In this document: piece by piece, positions 1 to 4,866 of the stretch
How the letters are laid out: every line of letters starts with the position of its first letter
How positions within the stretch are numbered: the stretch's first letter is position 1
DNA from: Synechococcus sp. CO36386bin_37
GTDB lineage: Bacteria > Cyanobacteriota > Cyanobacteriia > PCC-6307 > Cyanobiaceae
Direction: 5' to 3'
DNA: 5,015 bases
Assembly: GCA_011525445.1 (NCBI GenBank)
Contig: WTGE01000289.1
Location: 1 to 5,015, forward strand
Translations under genes and position numbers: made by a program
Notes under the pieces: model-generated
The model's database searches: none
The model's input: only the letters and a program-made list of their open reading frames with translations
Told to the model about the DNA's origin: nothing

Positions 1-280
1 GTTGATGATTTTCGTGCGGTTCGATCGTGATGCATGAACCCTCCGTACAGATGAAATCTTGCCCATTCACTGTGACCTGCGCACAGCCTGAAGAGACATA
101 AAAAATTTCAGCCATATCGCTGTGATTGTGGGTTTCTGCTGTTTCGCCCGGTGGGAACACGGCACGTGAAAAATAGATCAGGTTTTGCAGGGTGTTGGGT
201 TGAATGAACACCTTTTTTCGGATGTTGTGATTATGTGAGACGCCGCTTTCTTCAAGGTCCTTCAGATTGGTCAAATGCAT
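1..280 (-). CDS. Small cupin-domain protein (3' end beyond window)
   Basis: Reading leftwards from ATG at 280-278, 93 codons stay open to the window edge. The visible protein carries an exact cupin motif 1, G-x5-H-x-H-x4-E-x6-G, at residues G45, H51, H53, E58 and G65. A motif-2-like segment follows from G81 through E87-P88 to H92, resembling the usual E-P-x-E-x-H. H51, H53, E58 and H92 would form the metal site of a single-domain beta-barrel. Such small cupins range from metal-dependent enzymes to sugar or ligand sensors, and nothing here fixes the substrate. No signal peptide or membrane segment is seen, so a cytoplasmic protein is expected. The frame is open upstream to a stop near 421-419, but this ATG sits just ahead of the domain; no clear Shine-Dalgarno precedes it. 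The C-terminal end is missing. Confidence 0.85.
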   Translation of the reverse strand, partial: MHLTNLKDLEESGVSHNHNIRKKVFIQPNTLQNLIYFSRAVFPPGETAETHNHSDMAEIFYVSSGCAQVTVNGQDFICTEGSCITIEPHENHQ

Positions 281-491
281 TGTTTGGATGGGGTCCTGAT
301 CGTTAAGGCTAAGAACAGTGGCGTGAACCACAGGTGTTCTGCAGCGTGGCAGCTGAATGTCAACGGTTGCGTTCAGATCTGGGTTGGCAAGCCATTGTGT
401 TTTGGTTGTCGATATGGATCAGTTTCAGGATTCCATCGTCAATTGGATTGTTGGCTTGAGTAACGAACCCATGGATGAATGTTGTGATGAG

Positions 492-734
492 TCAGATCGA
501 AGGGCGCATTGGTGATGGTTGGTCAGGAGTGAAGAAAGGCATGCTGCCTTCATCTTCAGAACCGTTCCAGGTTGTGGAGCCGATGGTGATCGCATGCTTG
601 ATGGCGTCTCCCTCCTCCCAACTGCCGTAATGCACAGTTCTGATCTGTTTTTGAGGCTGGGGAAGACGTTGACCCTGGCCGCAATCATTGATCAGTAACT
701 CTGCAACTGTAATGAGCACGCTGGAGGGACGCAC
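492..734 (-). CDS. Possible small protein of unknown function (80 aa)
   Basis: This frame begins with GTG at 734 and ends with TGA at 494-492. The purine-rich stretch AAAGAAAGGAAAGAG lies directly upstream, placing AGGA about five bases before the start, one of the few plausible ribosome-binding sites in the window. The product is hydrophilic, with a charged middle (Y-G-S-W-E-E-G-D near residues 36-43) and a proline-rich C-terminus. It has no signal peptide, membrane helix or motif I recognise. It lies 211 bases upstream of the cupin gene on the same strand, so they could share a transcript, though the gap is large. An overlapping minus-strand frame at 425-688 has less natural composition and is judged a shadow. 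The main alternative is that neither frame is coding. Confidence 0.4.
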   Translation of the reverse strand: MRPSSVLITVAELLINDCGQGQRLPQPQKQIRTVHYGSWEEGDAIKHAITIGSTTWNGSEDEGSMPFFTPDQPSPMRPSI

Positions 735-1122
735 CTCTTTCCTTTCTTTACGATCGAACAGCGAATCTTCTTTCCGTTCCCATGGTTGTTATGACACCGT
801 CTGCTTTCTGTTGAGTGAAAAGATGAGCATGAATTATGTGGATTCCATGCATTCATGAGTTGGCGAATGCGATGAAAAGACTGGTTTTGCGATAAGTCAG
901 TTTTTAATGACTTTGCAGAGAGTTTTGCGCATGATTCTTGTCTTTCCCTTTTTACTCTCGGGCGATCGATTGAATTTAGACATCCATTGAGGTGAATTTC
1001 AACTGAGCTGCTGCCTGATTGGTTGTGAATACCAAGATTTTGTTAATTTAATGGCAGTAAGTCTGACACCTATAGACAGGTTCGTCAGCCTTGTTAGGCA
1101 GTGATTCCTTGTTCTGGATCTC
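735..1122. other. 388-base intergenic stretch, no convincing gene
   Basis: It separates the divergently oriented minus-strand small frame and mscS, so it should hold promoters for both. All open frames I find here are very short. A perfect 6-bp inverted repeat (AAGTCA at 894-899, TGACTT at 908-913) encloses a T-rich loop. TTTTGCG occurs at 885-891 and again at 922-928. None of this amounts to an RNA gene I can name. Confidence 0.5.
1047..1076 (+). promoter_or_regulatory. Candidate mscS promoter
   Basis: A TATAGA hexamer at 1071-1076 resembles a -10 box, and TTTAAT at 1047-1052 could be a weak -35 at an 18-base spacing. This would give a leader of about 40 bases before the mscS ATG. TTGTTA at 1040-1045 is a better -35 by sequence but too far away. 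The assignment rests on hexamer similarity only. Confidence 0.25.
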
Positions 1123-1956
1123 ATGGGGTTTTACCCTTCGATTTTTTCAACGTTGAGCGTTGATGCCGTTACGGCGCTGATTGTTCCTTTTGTTTTCAAG
1201 CTGTTAGGTGCGGCTGCCCTCTGGATTGTCGGCGGCTGGTTGATTGGCCTGGCTCTCAGGCTGCTGCGTCGATTCTTCCGACAGGGCTCGCTTGACCCAA
1301 CACTGGTGAACTACCTGTTGAGCATCATCGGAGTGGTGCTTCGGGTTGTTCTTGTTGTTGCGATTCTCGGGTTCTTTGGTATTGAAACCACCAGTTTTGC
1401 TGCCCTGCTCGCTGGTGCTGGTATCGCGATCGGTGCTGCCTGGAGCGGGATGCTGGGCAATTTCGCGGCGGGTGTGTTTCTTCAGCTGTTCAGGCCGATC
1501 TCGGTTGGGGACTACATCGAGGGCGGTGGTGTGGAAGGCACCGTGAAAGAGGTGGGAATGTTTGTCACTTCGATGACCTCTCCCGATAACGTCGTGAACA
1601 TCATTGGTAATGCCAAATTGTTTGGCGACACGATCAAGAATTATTCGGCAACCCCCTATCGTCGTGTTGAACTTGTTGCCCAACTCGATAACACTGCTGA
1701 TGTGGCCAAGGCGATCGCATTGTTGAAGGAAGGGATTAAGAAAGTTCCCAATCAAACGAGTGGAATGGAAGCCGATGTCGAGGTCCTTGAGTTCAGTGAG
1801 AGAGGGCCACGGTTAGCGGTCCGTCCTTACACACACACCAGCAATTACTGGCAGGTCTATTTTGATACCAATCGCATGATTGTTGATGTTCTGGGTCAGG
1901 CTGGTTTCCCCGTGCCCCGTATCCCTGTGGCGATGCAGAAAAATGCAATGAACTGA
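1123..1956 (+). CDS. mscS: Small-conductance mechanosensitive channel, MscS family
   Basis: The 277-residue product is close in length to E. coli MscS (286). MscS channels are homoheptamers of the inner membrane that open under membrane tension and release solutes after hypo-osmotic shock. Three hydrophobic segments are visible: TM1 about residues 15-48, TM2 about 62-86 and TM3 about 90-124. TM3 has the family's Gly/Ala-rich pore helix with G100, G104, the kink glycine G109, N113 and G117, then F-R-P at 123-125. The beta domain begins at G129-D-Y-I and the mixed C-terminal domain covers about 180-270. Aligned by eye to E. coli, the pore-sealing L105 and L109 become I101 and A105, Q112 becomes S108, and the usual I-P-N motif is I-G-N (161-163). 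The ATG is secure because TGA lies in frame at 1102-1104; no good Shine-Dalgarno is seen. The gene converges on the oxygenase gene. Confidence 0.95.
   Translation: MGFYPSIFSTLSVDAVTALIVPFVFKLLGAAALWIVGGWLIGLALRLLRRFFRQGSLDPTLVNYLLSIIGVVLRVVLVVAILGFFGIETTSFAALLAGAGIAIGAAWSGMLGNFAAGVFLQLFRPISVGDYIEGGGVEGTVKEVGMFVTSMTSPDNVVNIIGNAKLFGDTIKNYSATPYRRVELVAQLDNTADVAKAIALLKEGIKKVPNQTSGMEADVEVLEFSERGPRLAVRPYTHTSNYWQVYFDTNRMIVDVLGQAGFPVPRIPVAMQKNAMN
1711..1718. repeat. Single HIP1 octamer (GCGATCGC)
   Basis: The palindrome GCGATCGC inside mscS is the HIP1 element abundant in many cyanobacterial genomes. One copy in 5 kb is compatible with a cyanobacterium but shows no enrichment. Confidence 0.5.
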
Positions 1957-1989
1957 TCATTTATTGCACTGATTCCTGATGATTGGGCA

Positions 1990-2016
1990 ATACTGCAAAT
2001 GATCAATTTGCAGTAT
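1990..2016. terminator. Perfect 11-bp inverted repeat between convergent genes
   Basis: ATACTGCAAAT at 1990-2000 and its exact reverse complement at 2006-2016 flank the 5-base loop GATCA. It begins 34 bases after the mscS stop and ends 39 bases before the oxygenase stop on the other strand, the usual place for a bidirectional terminator. Neither side has a T-run and the stem is AT-rich, so termination would be weak. A protein-binding palindrome is the alternative. Confidence 0.5.
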
Positions 2017-2049
2017 GGATTGCAGGAGGCGAGCATTCACAACCATTGG

Positions 2050-2079
2050 CAGCTCTAGTCGTCATGATGACTGGAGCTG
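2050..2079 (+). terminator. 15-bp hairpin overlapping the oxygenase stop codon
   Basis: Bases 2050-2064 pair with 2065-2079 as plus-strand RNA over their whole length using two G-U wobbles; the innermost pairs would open as the loop. In minus-strand RNA the wobbles become A-C mismatches, so the fold favours the plus (mscS) transcript. No T-run follows. It contains the oxygenase stop codon (2057-2055), so it is also partly coding sequence. Confidence 0.35.
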
Positions 2080-2951
2080 TTCAGTTGTTGCAACAGTGAA
2101 GGGGGGCCAATCTGGTCCAATGTGAATTGTTCCCCGTAGCTGATCGTGGGTTTCTCAGAGAAAAAGCGTCTTCGCTTGGGAGCCCAGAAGCGCCGGACTG
2201 TGCAGAGGATGAAGCTGCGGCAGTGGAGCACAGTGCGCACGGCCTGGATCTGCCACTCTGGAGCGGACGGCCAGTTCAAACTGCTGAGCGTTTCTGGTTC
2301 CAACAGACTGCACATGATGGAACGAAGCCATCGGTGCAATGCAGCAGGCCAAGGAGCCAGCAACATGGCCACCGTTGCCTCAGCAACGCGCTGATTGCTT
2401 TCGGCACTGGCAAACAGTTCAGCATTGGCGCGCTGATTCAGCTCCATCAGTTCCTGCAAACTGCGGGGGCGCTGCTCAAGATTCATCAGGCTGCCGACGT
2501 GATCCCAGAACAGGAACAAGGATTCTTGTTCTAGGGGGTGGAGCGTTCTCCAGCCGTAATTCTCGATCCAGCGAATCGGTTCGGCCACGAAGCCGGAGAG
2601 CACATAGGCGTAATCCTCCTGGCGAATGGCGTAGGTGGAGTGAATGCGGTTCAGCCGCTGGATCACGGCCCGGCCTCCAGGGGTATCAGGGCCAAGCCTG
2701 ACCAGTTCTGCAACGATCAAGGCCGTATCGTCGTAGCGCTTGCGGGGGCGTTGTTCGAACTCACCGGTCTGGTGTAGCAAGCCTGAGATCGACGGCAGGC
2801 AGAAGGTTTTGAGCAGGGCCAGTTCCAGTGCCCGGTTCATGTCCCATGGGAAGAGCAATCCCACCAGATCACGGCATCGCTCCAGGACGACTGGATCCAA
2901 TGGCTTCTCTCCCTGTTCGCAGGCAGTTGGTTCAGATTCGGAACGCGCCAT
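2055..2951 (-). CDS. MpaB / rubber-oxygenase family (DUF2236) oxygenase
   Basis: The product matches the DUF2236 family, which includes fungal MpaB (oxidative chain cleavage in mycophenolic acid synthesis) and the haem-b latex-clearing oxygenase Lcp. Residues below count from the upstream TTG at 2990 (subtract 13 for the ATG form). R85-Y-D-D-T89 fits the family's R-x3-T pair, and H117 in the segment R-I-H-S-T, 28 residues later, fits the proximal haem histidine of Lcp. The typical run F-V-A-E-P-I-R-W (134-141) follows, then a tryptophan-rich C-terminal part. No signal peptide or N-terminal membrane anchor is seen. I chose ATG at 2951 (298 aa) over TTG at 2990 (311 aa); neither has a Shine-Dalgarno, and TGA at 3005-3003 closes the frame upstream. 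The natural substrate is unknown. It converges with mscS and has no clear operon partner. Confidence 0.85.
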   Translation of the reverse strand: MARSESEPTACEQGEKPLDPVVLERCRDLVGLLFPWDMNRALELALLKTFCLPSISGLLHQTGEFEQRPRKRYDDTALIVAELVRLGPDTPGGRAVIQRLNRIHSTYAIRQEDYAYVLSGFVAEPIRWIENYGWRTLHPLEQESLFLFWDHVGSLMNLEQRPRSLQELMELNQRANAELFASAESNQRVAEATVAMLLAPWPAALHRWLRSIMCSLLEPETLSSLNWPSAPEWQIQAVRTVLHCRSFILCTVRRFWAPKRRRFFSEKPTISYGEQFTLDQIGPPSLLQQLNSSSHHDD

Positions 2952-3084
2952 GGATGTGATCGTCGCTGAAACGTTGTTGTTCGCTTTCAAGTGTTCGGTT
3001 CGTCAGCAGAGAGCCAGACAGCGGACGTTTGGATCGCAATGCTGAAAGCTTGCATGAATCGTCTTTGATCCCGAAGAAGCGCCC

Positions 3085-3222
3085 TCATGATCCCGTGGTC
3101 AAGGGCAGTCTGGCGGACTGACGTCGTGATGGTCTGAGTGTCCTGCACAGCAGTTTGGCACCATCCTGGTTGAGAACGTTGTGGTCAATCCGAATGATTG
3201 ATGGGCCCTGCGCTCTGAACAT
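3085..3222 (-). CDS. Doubtful 45-residue open frame
   Basis: An ATG at 3222 opens a 45-codon frame ending in TGA at 3087-3085. The product has a plausible hydrophilic middle (I-I-R-I-D-H-N-V-L-N-Q-D-G-A-K) and an arginine-rich end. No ribosome-binding site, motif or family is recognised. It may be a chance frame or a remnant of a larger gene. Confidence 0.2.
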   Translation of the reverse strand: MFRAQGPSIIRIDHNVLNQDGAKLLCRTLRPSRRQSARLPLTTGS

Positions 3223-3286
3223 GACATCTGAGTTGAATCCGTGGTTCAGCGCAAGATCACGGGAATGGCAACGGGAGGGGAGACAA

Positions 3287-3416
3287 TTATTTTCTTCGGC
3301 TCGCTAATGCGGCCACAAACCCCGTTTTGAGTCGATCCGCATAATCATCAGCCTGGGACGCCAAGCGGTACAGCCGTAGCGCGCAGCCAATTCTTGTTGA
3401 GGACTTTGGTTTTCAT
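3287..3416 (-). pseudogene. Possible frameshifted small gene (about 42 aa)
   Basis: From ATG at 3416 the minus strand reads M-K-T-K-V-L-N-K-N-W-L-R and then drifts to a stop after 22 codons. Skipping one base near codons 10-13 enters a frame reading L-R-L-Y-R-L-A-S-Q-A-D-D-Y-A-D and ending in A-A-L-A-S-R-R-K and TAA at 3289-3287. The second half looks like an amphipathic helix with good composition, yet its own frame has a stop just upstream and no start. The simplest reading is one small gene with a one-base insertion, or a sequencing error. I do not recognise a family. Confidence 0.35.
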
Positions 3417-3454
3417 GGAGTCCAGCTTGATCCCCTGCAGGATTCATGGCATAT

Positions 3455-3475
3455 TTTTGCAAATAATTAGCAAAA
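3455..3475. repeat. Inverted repeat at the edge of the AT-rich island
   Basis: TTTTGC and GCAAAA form a perfect 6-bp stem around the 9-base loop AAATAATTA, and one bulged T would lengthen the stem to about 9 bp. It sits where composition shifts from moderate to low GC, upstream of the orphan gene. It could be part of that gene's upstream control region or an old junction; no T-run makes it a good terminator in either direction. Confidence 0.3.
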
Positions 3476-3506
3476 TATAAAAAACAAGGAAAATGTAAGA
3501 AATTGC

Positions 3507-3527
3507 TTGACTCAATATGCTTTGACT
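3507..3527 (+). promoter_or_regulatory. Doubled TTGACT, possible -35 elements
   Basis: TTGACT occurs at 3507-3512 and again at 3522-3527, inside the imperfect repeat GCTTGACT/GCTTTGACT with a 15-base step. Each resembles a -35 hexamer ahead of the orphan gene, but I find no good -10 box at a normal distance (TATGTT at 3535-3540 is 22 bases from the first). This is a weak promoter or operator candidate. Confidence 0.2.
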
Positions 3528-3535
3528 AAATTGGT

Positions 3536-3559
3536 ATGTTACTATTTCTTTATCCGTGA
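3536..3559 (+). other. Seven-codon mini-frame overlapping the orphan gene start
   Basis: ATG at 3536 begins M-L-L-F-L-Y-P and stops at TGA 3557-3559, so the stop overlaps the presumed GTG start of the next frame as GTGA. That geometry suits translational coupling. It could equally be the residue of a signal peptide knocked out of frame, or chance. No ribosome-binding site precedes it. Confidence 0.15.
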
Positions 3560-4548
3560 CATCAAAAGAATATGACAACTGCTGCCAAGAATATCCAGGC
3601 AAGTCCGTGCCGGAATCCCTAGTTTGCACGCCTTACTGTACTCGTCCATGGACCTTTAATAAAGGGGAAGGTCGCGATTGGGTGAATTGGCTTAAAAATG
3701 GTGGCGATACCCAGTTTTATACAAAAGAATGCACTTCTGCATTGACGGGCAGCGACAACATATATTTTACTAACACTGCTTGGTATGATTACTCGTACGA
3801 TCCCAAGAAAGATCCGGATAATCAAAAAAAACACTATTATGTTTTTCATTTCTTGGACGGCGCTGGCATTCAGTCAGACTATGCGGGTGACAATAGATAT
3901 GTAGAGCAATTTGGACCTAATTGTGATGGTTATAACTCATGGTATTCAGCTGGAAGAAAATACACTTCTTTCTATAAGAAGTGCCCGGACAAGACATACA
4001 AATGGCAAAACTCAGGCTGGTGGGTTGTTGGCAATGATTATGGAAAAATTAAAAATAAAAACGGCATTGCCGATTGGCAGGTGAGTGCTGGCTGTAATAA
4101 AGATGGAAGTAGAAGATGGTGGGGCTCAGGGTCTCACGGATGCATTAGCGATCTGGCAAAAAATATTCCAAATCTTTATATCCAATGGCACGATCCTTCT
4201 AAACATTGCTACGCCATTCAATTTGTTGTATTCAGCTGGGCAGAGGCTGATTGTACTGGTCAAAAAGCATGGGATCCGTTAAGTAAAGAGTGGGTTCCGA
4301 TTGACGATGGAAGATTTGATCAGTACGCCAGGAAAAATTTGAAGCAATATGCGGACAATGAACCAAAAAACCCTGACGGAAGTACTGGTTGGCCGCCTTA
4401 TATAGCCGTTTATCATATGTTGCTTTGTGATGCTGACAAAGGTTATGGCGAAAGGTATATAAAAGGGCAGGCGCATATACTTAATGATGATGACAAGTTT
4501 TCTTCCGATGGTCATGAGTTTGTCTTGAAAGAATGCACACCATGGTGA
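3556..4548 (+). CDS. Unrecognised Cys- and aromatic-rich protein, 5' end doubtful
   Basis: A 330-codon frame ends with TGA at 4546-4548. I do not recognise the family. The product has 13 cysteines (C9, C10, C24, C28, C59, C123, C143, C180, C196, C218, C233, C291, C327), 17 tryptophans and 26 tyrosines, many Asp, Gly and Asn, and one internal methionine (M288). C-T-P recurs near both ends (24-26 and 327-329). This composition is typical of secreted, disulfide-bonded proteins, yet no signal peptide, lipobox or membrane helix is present. The frame opens only after TGA at 3523-3525, contains no ATG before M288, and has GTG 3556 as its only ordinary start, without a Shine-Dalgarno. Another frame just upstream encodes a hydrophobic run (L-V-C-Y-Y-F-F-I), so a frameshift may have removed the signal peptide. 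Three sampled 60-base lines of the gene are 33-42% GC, against 60% for one line of the oxygenase gene. That suggests acquired DNA. Confidence 0.6.
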   Translation: MTSKEYDNCCQEYPGKSVPESLVCTPYCTRPWTFNKGEGRDWVNWLKNGGDTQFYTKECTSALTGSDNIYFTNTAWYDYSYDPKKDPDNQKKHYYVFHFLDGAGIQSDYAGDNRYVEQFGPNCDGYNSWYSAGRKYTSFYKKCPDKTYKWQNSGWWVVGNDYGKIKNKNGIADWQVSAGCNKDGSRRWWGSGSHGCISDLAKNIPNLYIQWHDPSKHCYAIQFVVFSWAEADCTGQKAWDPLSKEWVPIDDGRFDQYARKNLKQYADNEPKNPDGSTGWPPYIAVYHMLLCDADKGYGERYIKGQAHILNDDDKFSSDGHEFVLKECTPW

Positions 4549-4549
4549 T

Positions 4550-4567
4550 AGGCATCTGAGGCTGCCT
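4550..4567 (+). terminator. Weak terminator-like hairpin after the orphan gene
   Basis: AGGCA at 4550-4554 pairs with TGCCT at 4563-4567, directly after the stop codon, and is followed by GTTTAAATT. The stem is only five pairs with an 8-base loop and a short T-run, so it is a poor intrinsic terminator. The hairpins at 4708-4755 are better. Confidence 0.3.
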
Positions 4568-4595
4568 GTTTAAATTGGTTGAAATTTATTGGCTC

Positions 4596-4736
4596 ATGGC
4601 ATTTATTCGATTTTCATCTTTTTTGGGAGGATTCCCGCTAGAAGATTTGCCTTGCTATGGATGCCAATTTTTTTCAGGGATATTTCGGGTACGTCTTGGG
4701 TCTATGTATTCTCAAGCGAGATTGACTCTTCCTTGA
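4596..4736 (+). CDS. Doubtful 46-residue open frame, possible leader peptide
   Basis: ATG at 4596 opens a frame ending at TGA 4734-4736. It begins M-A-F-I-R-F-S-S-F-L-G-G and has C-Y-G-C near its middle. The stop codon lies inside the arm 4732-4740 shared by two alternative hairpins, which would suit a leader peptide. However, there is no ribosome-binding site, no run of regulatory codons before the stop, and no recognisable family. Confidence 0.2.
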   Translation: MAFIRFSSFLGGFPLEDLPCYGCQFFSGIFRVRLGSMYSQARLTLP

Positions 4737-4755
4737 GAATTTCGATTCTCGTTTT
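4708..4755 (+). terminator. Two mutually exclusive hairpins ending in a T-run
   Basis: ATTCTCAAG at 4708-4716 is exactly complementary to CTTGAGAAT at 4732-4740. The 3' part of that second arm (4734-4740) can instead pair with ATTCTCG at 4745-4751 around a TTCG loop (six Watson-Crick pairs plus one T-G). The latter hairpin is followed by TTTT at 4752-4755, as in an intrinsic terminator on the plus strand. The minus-strand version has no T-run. It may terminate the orphan-gene transcript, or act as a switch for something downstream. Confidence 0.45.
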
Positions 4756-4866
4756 CTGGGTATCAGATTTTAAATAAGACTCCTCTCGTCTATGGGAGAT
4801 GCATTCATGATTTTGACTTGGTCATTAAATTGTCAGTGAAGTAATTTTTTGCCATAAGTCACTCAA

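Larger units (their letters stand above)
2952..3555. other. About 600 bases with only tiny or broken open frames
   Basis: This stretch separates the oxygenase gene from the AT-rich orphan gene. It holds two small minus-strand candidates (3085-3222 and 3287-3416) and short inverted repeats: CAGTC/GACTG at 3106-3120, TCAATC/GATTGA at 3185-3201, and TTTTGC/GCAAAA at 3455-3475. No tRNA, insertion-sequence ends or long frame is visible. The base composition turns strongly AT-rich from about 3440. Confidence 0.5.
4549..4866. other. 318-base AT-rich stretch with hairpins and no firm gene
   Basis: Apart from the inverted repeats and a doubtful 46-residue frame listed separately, I see only T-rich sequence here. 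A hydrophobic 62-codon frame from TTG at 4589 to 4777 overlaps these elements but has no acceptable start and is not accepted. Confidence 0.4.

Noticed and set aside
275..463. 62-codon plus-strand frame starting inside the cupin gene start
   Set aside because: It overlaps the cupin start on the other strand and has no supporting motif or ribosome-binding site.
847..858. 12-base sequence ATGCATTCATGA found here and again at 4799-4810
   Set aside because: It is a single short shared word with unrelated flanks and no other copies seen; chance is sufficient.
1204..1755. 183-codon minus-strand open frame opposite mscS
   Set aside because: It is fully antisense to a confidently identified MscS gene, has a low-complexity hydrophilic product and no recognisable motif; it is a shadow.
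2127..2534. 135-codon plus-strand open frame opposite the oxygenase gene, with a similar 101-codon one at 2740-3045
   Set aside because: Both lie antisense to conserved oxygenase coding sequence and show no family features of their own.
3003..3121. Plus-strand open stretch ending S-L-I-P-K-K-R-P-H-D-P-V-V-K-G-S-L-A-D before TGA at 3119-3121
   Set aside because: The ending looks protein-like, but there is no credible start codon and the frame continues antisense into the oxygenase 5' end; it could at most be a remnant.
3270..3282. Strong Shine-Dalgarno-like GGAGGGGAG on the plus strand
   Set aside because: No ATG, GTG or TTG with a meaningful open frame lies at a suitable distance downstream.
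4589..4777. 62-codon hydrophobic plus-strand frame that could be a small membrane protein
   Set aside because: It needs a TTG start without a ribosome-binding site, lies in T-rich DNA that naturally yields hydrophobic codons, and runs through the hairpins at 4708-4755.
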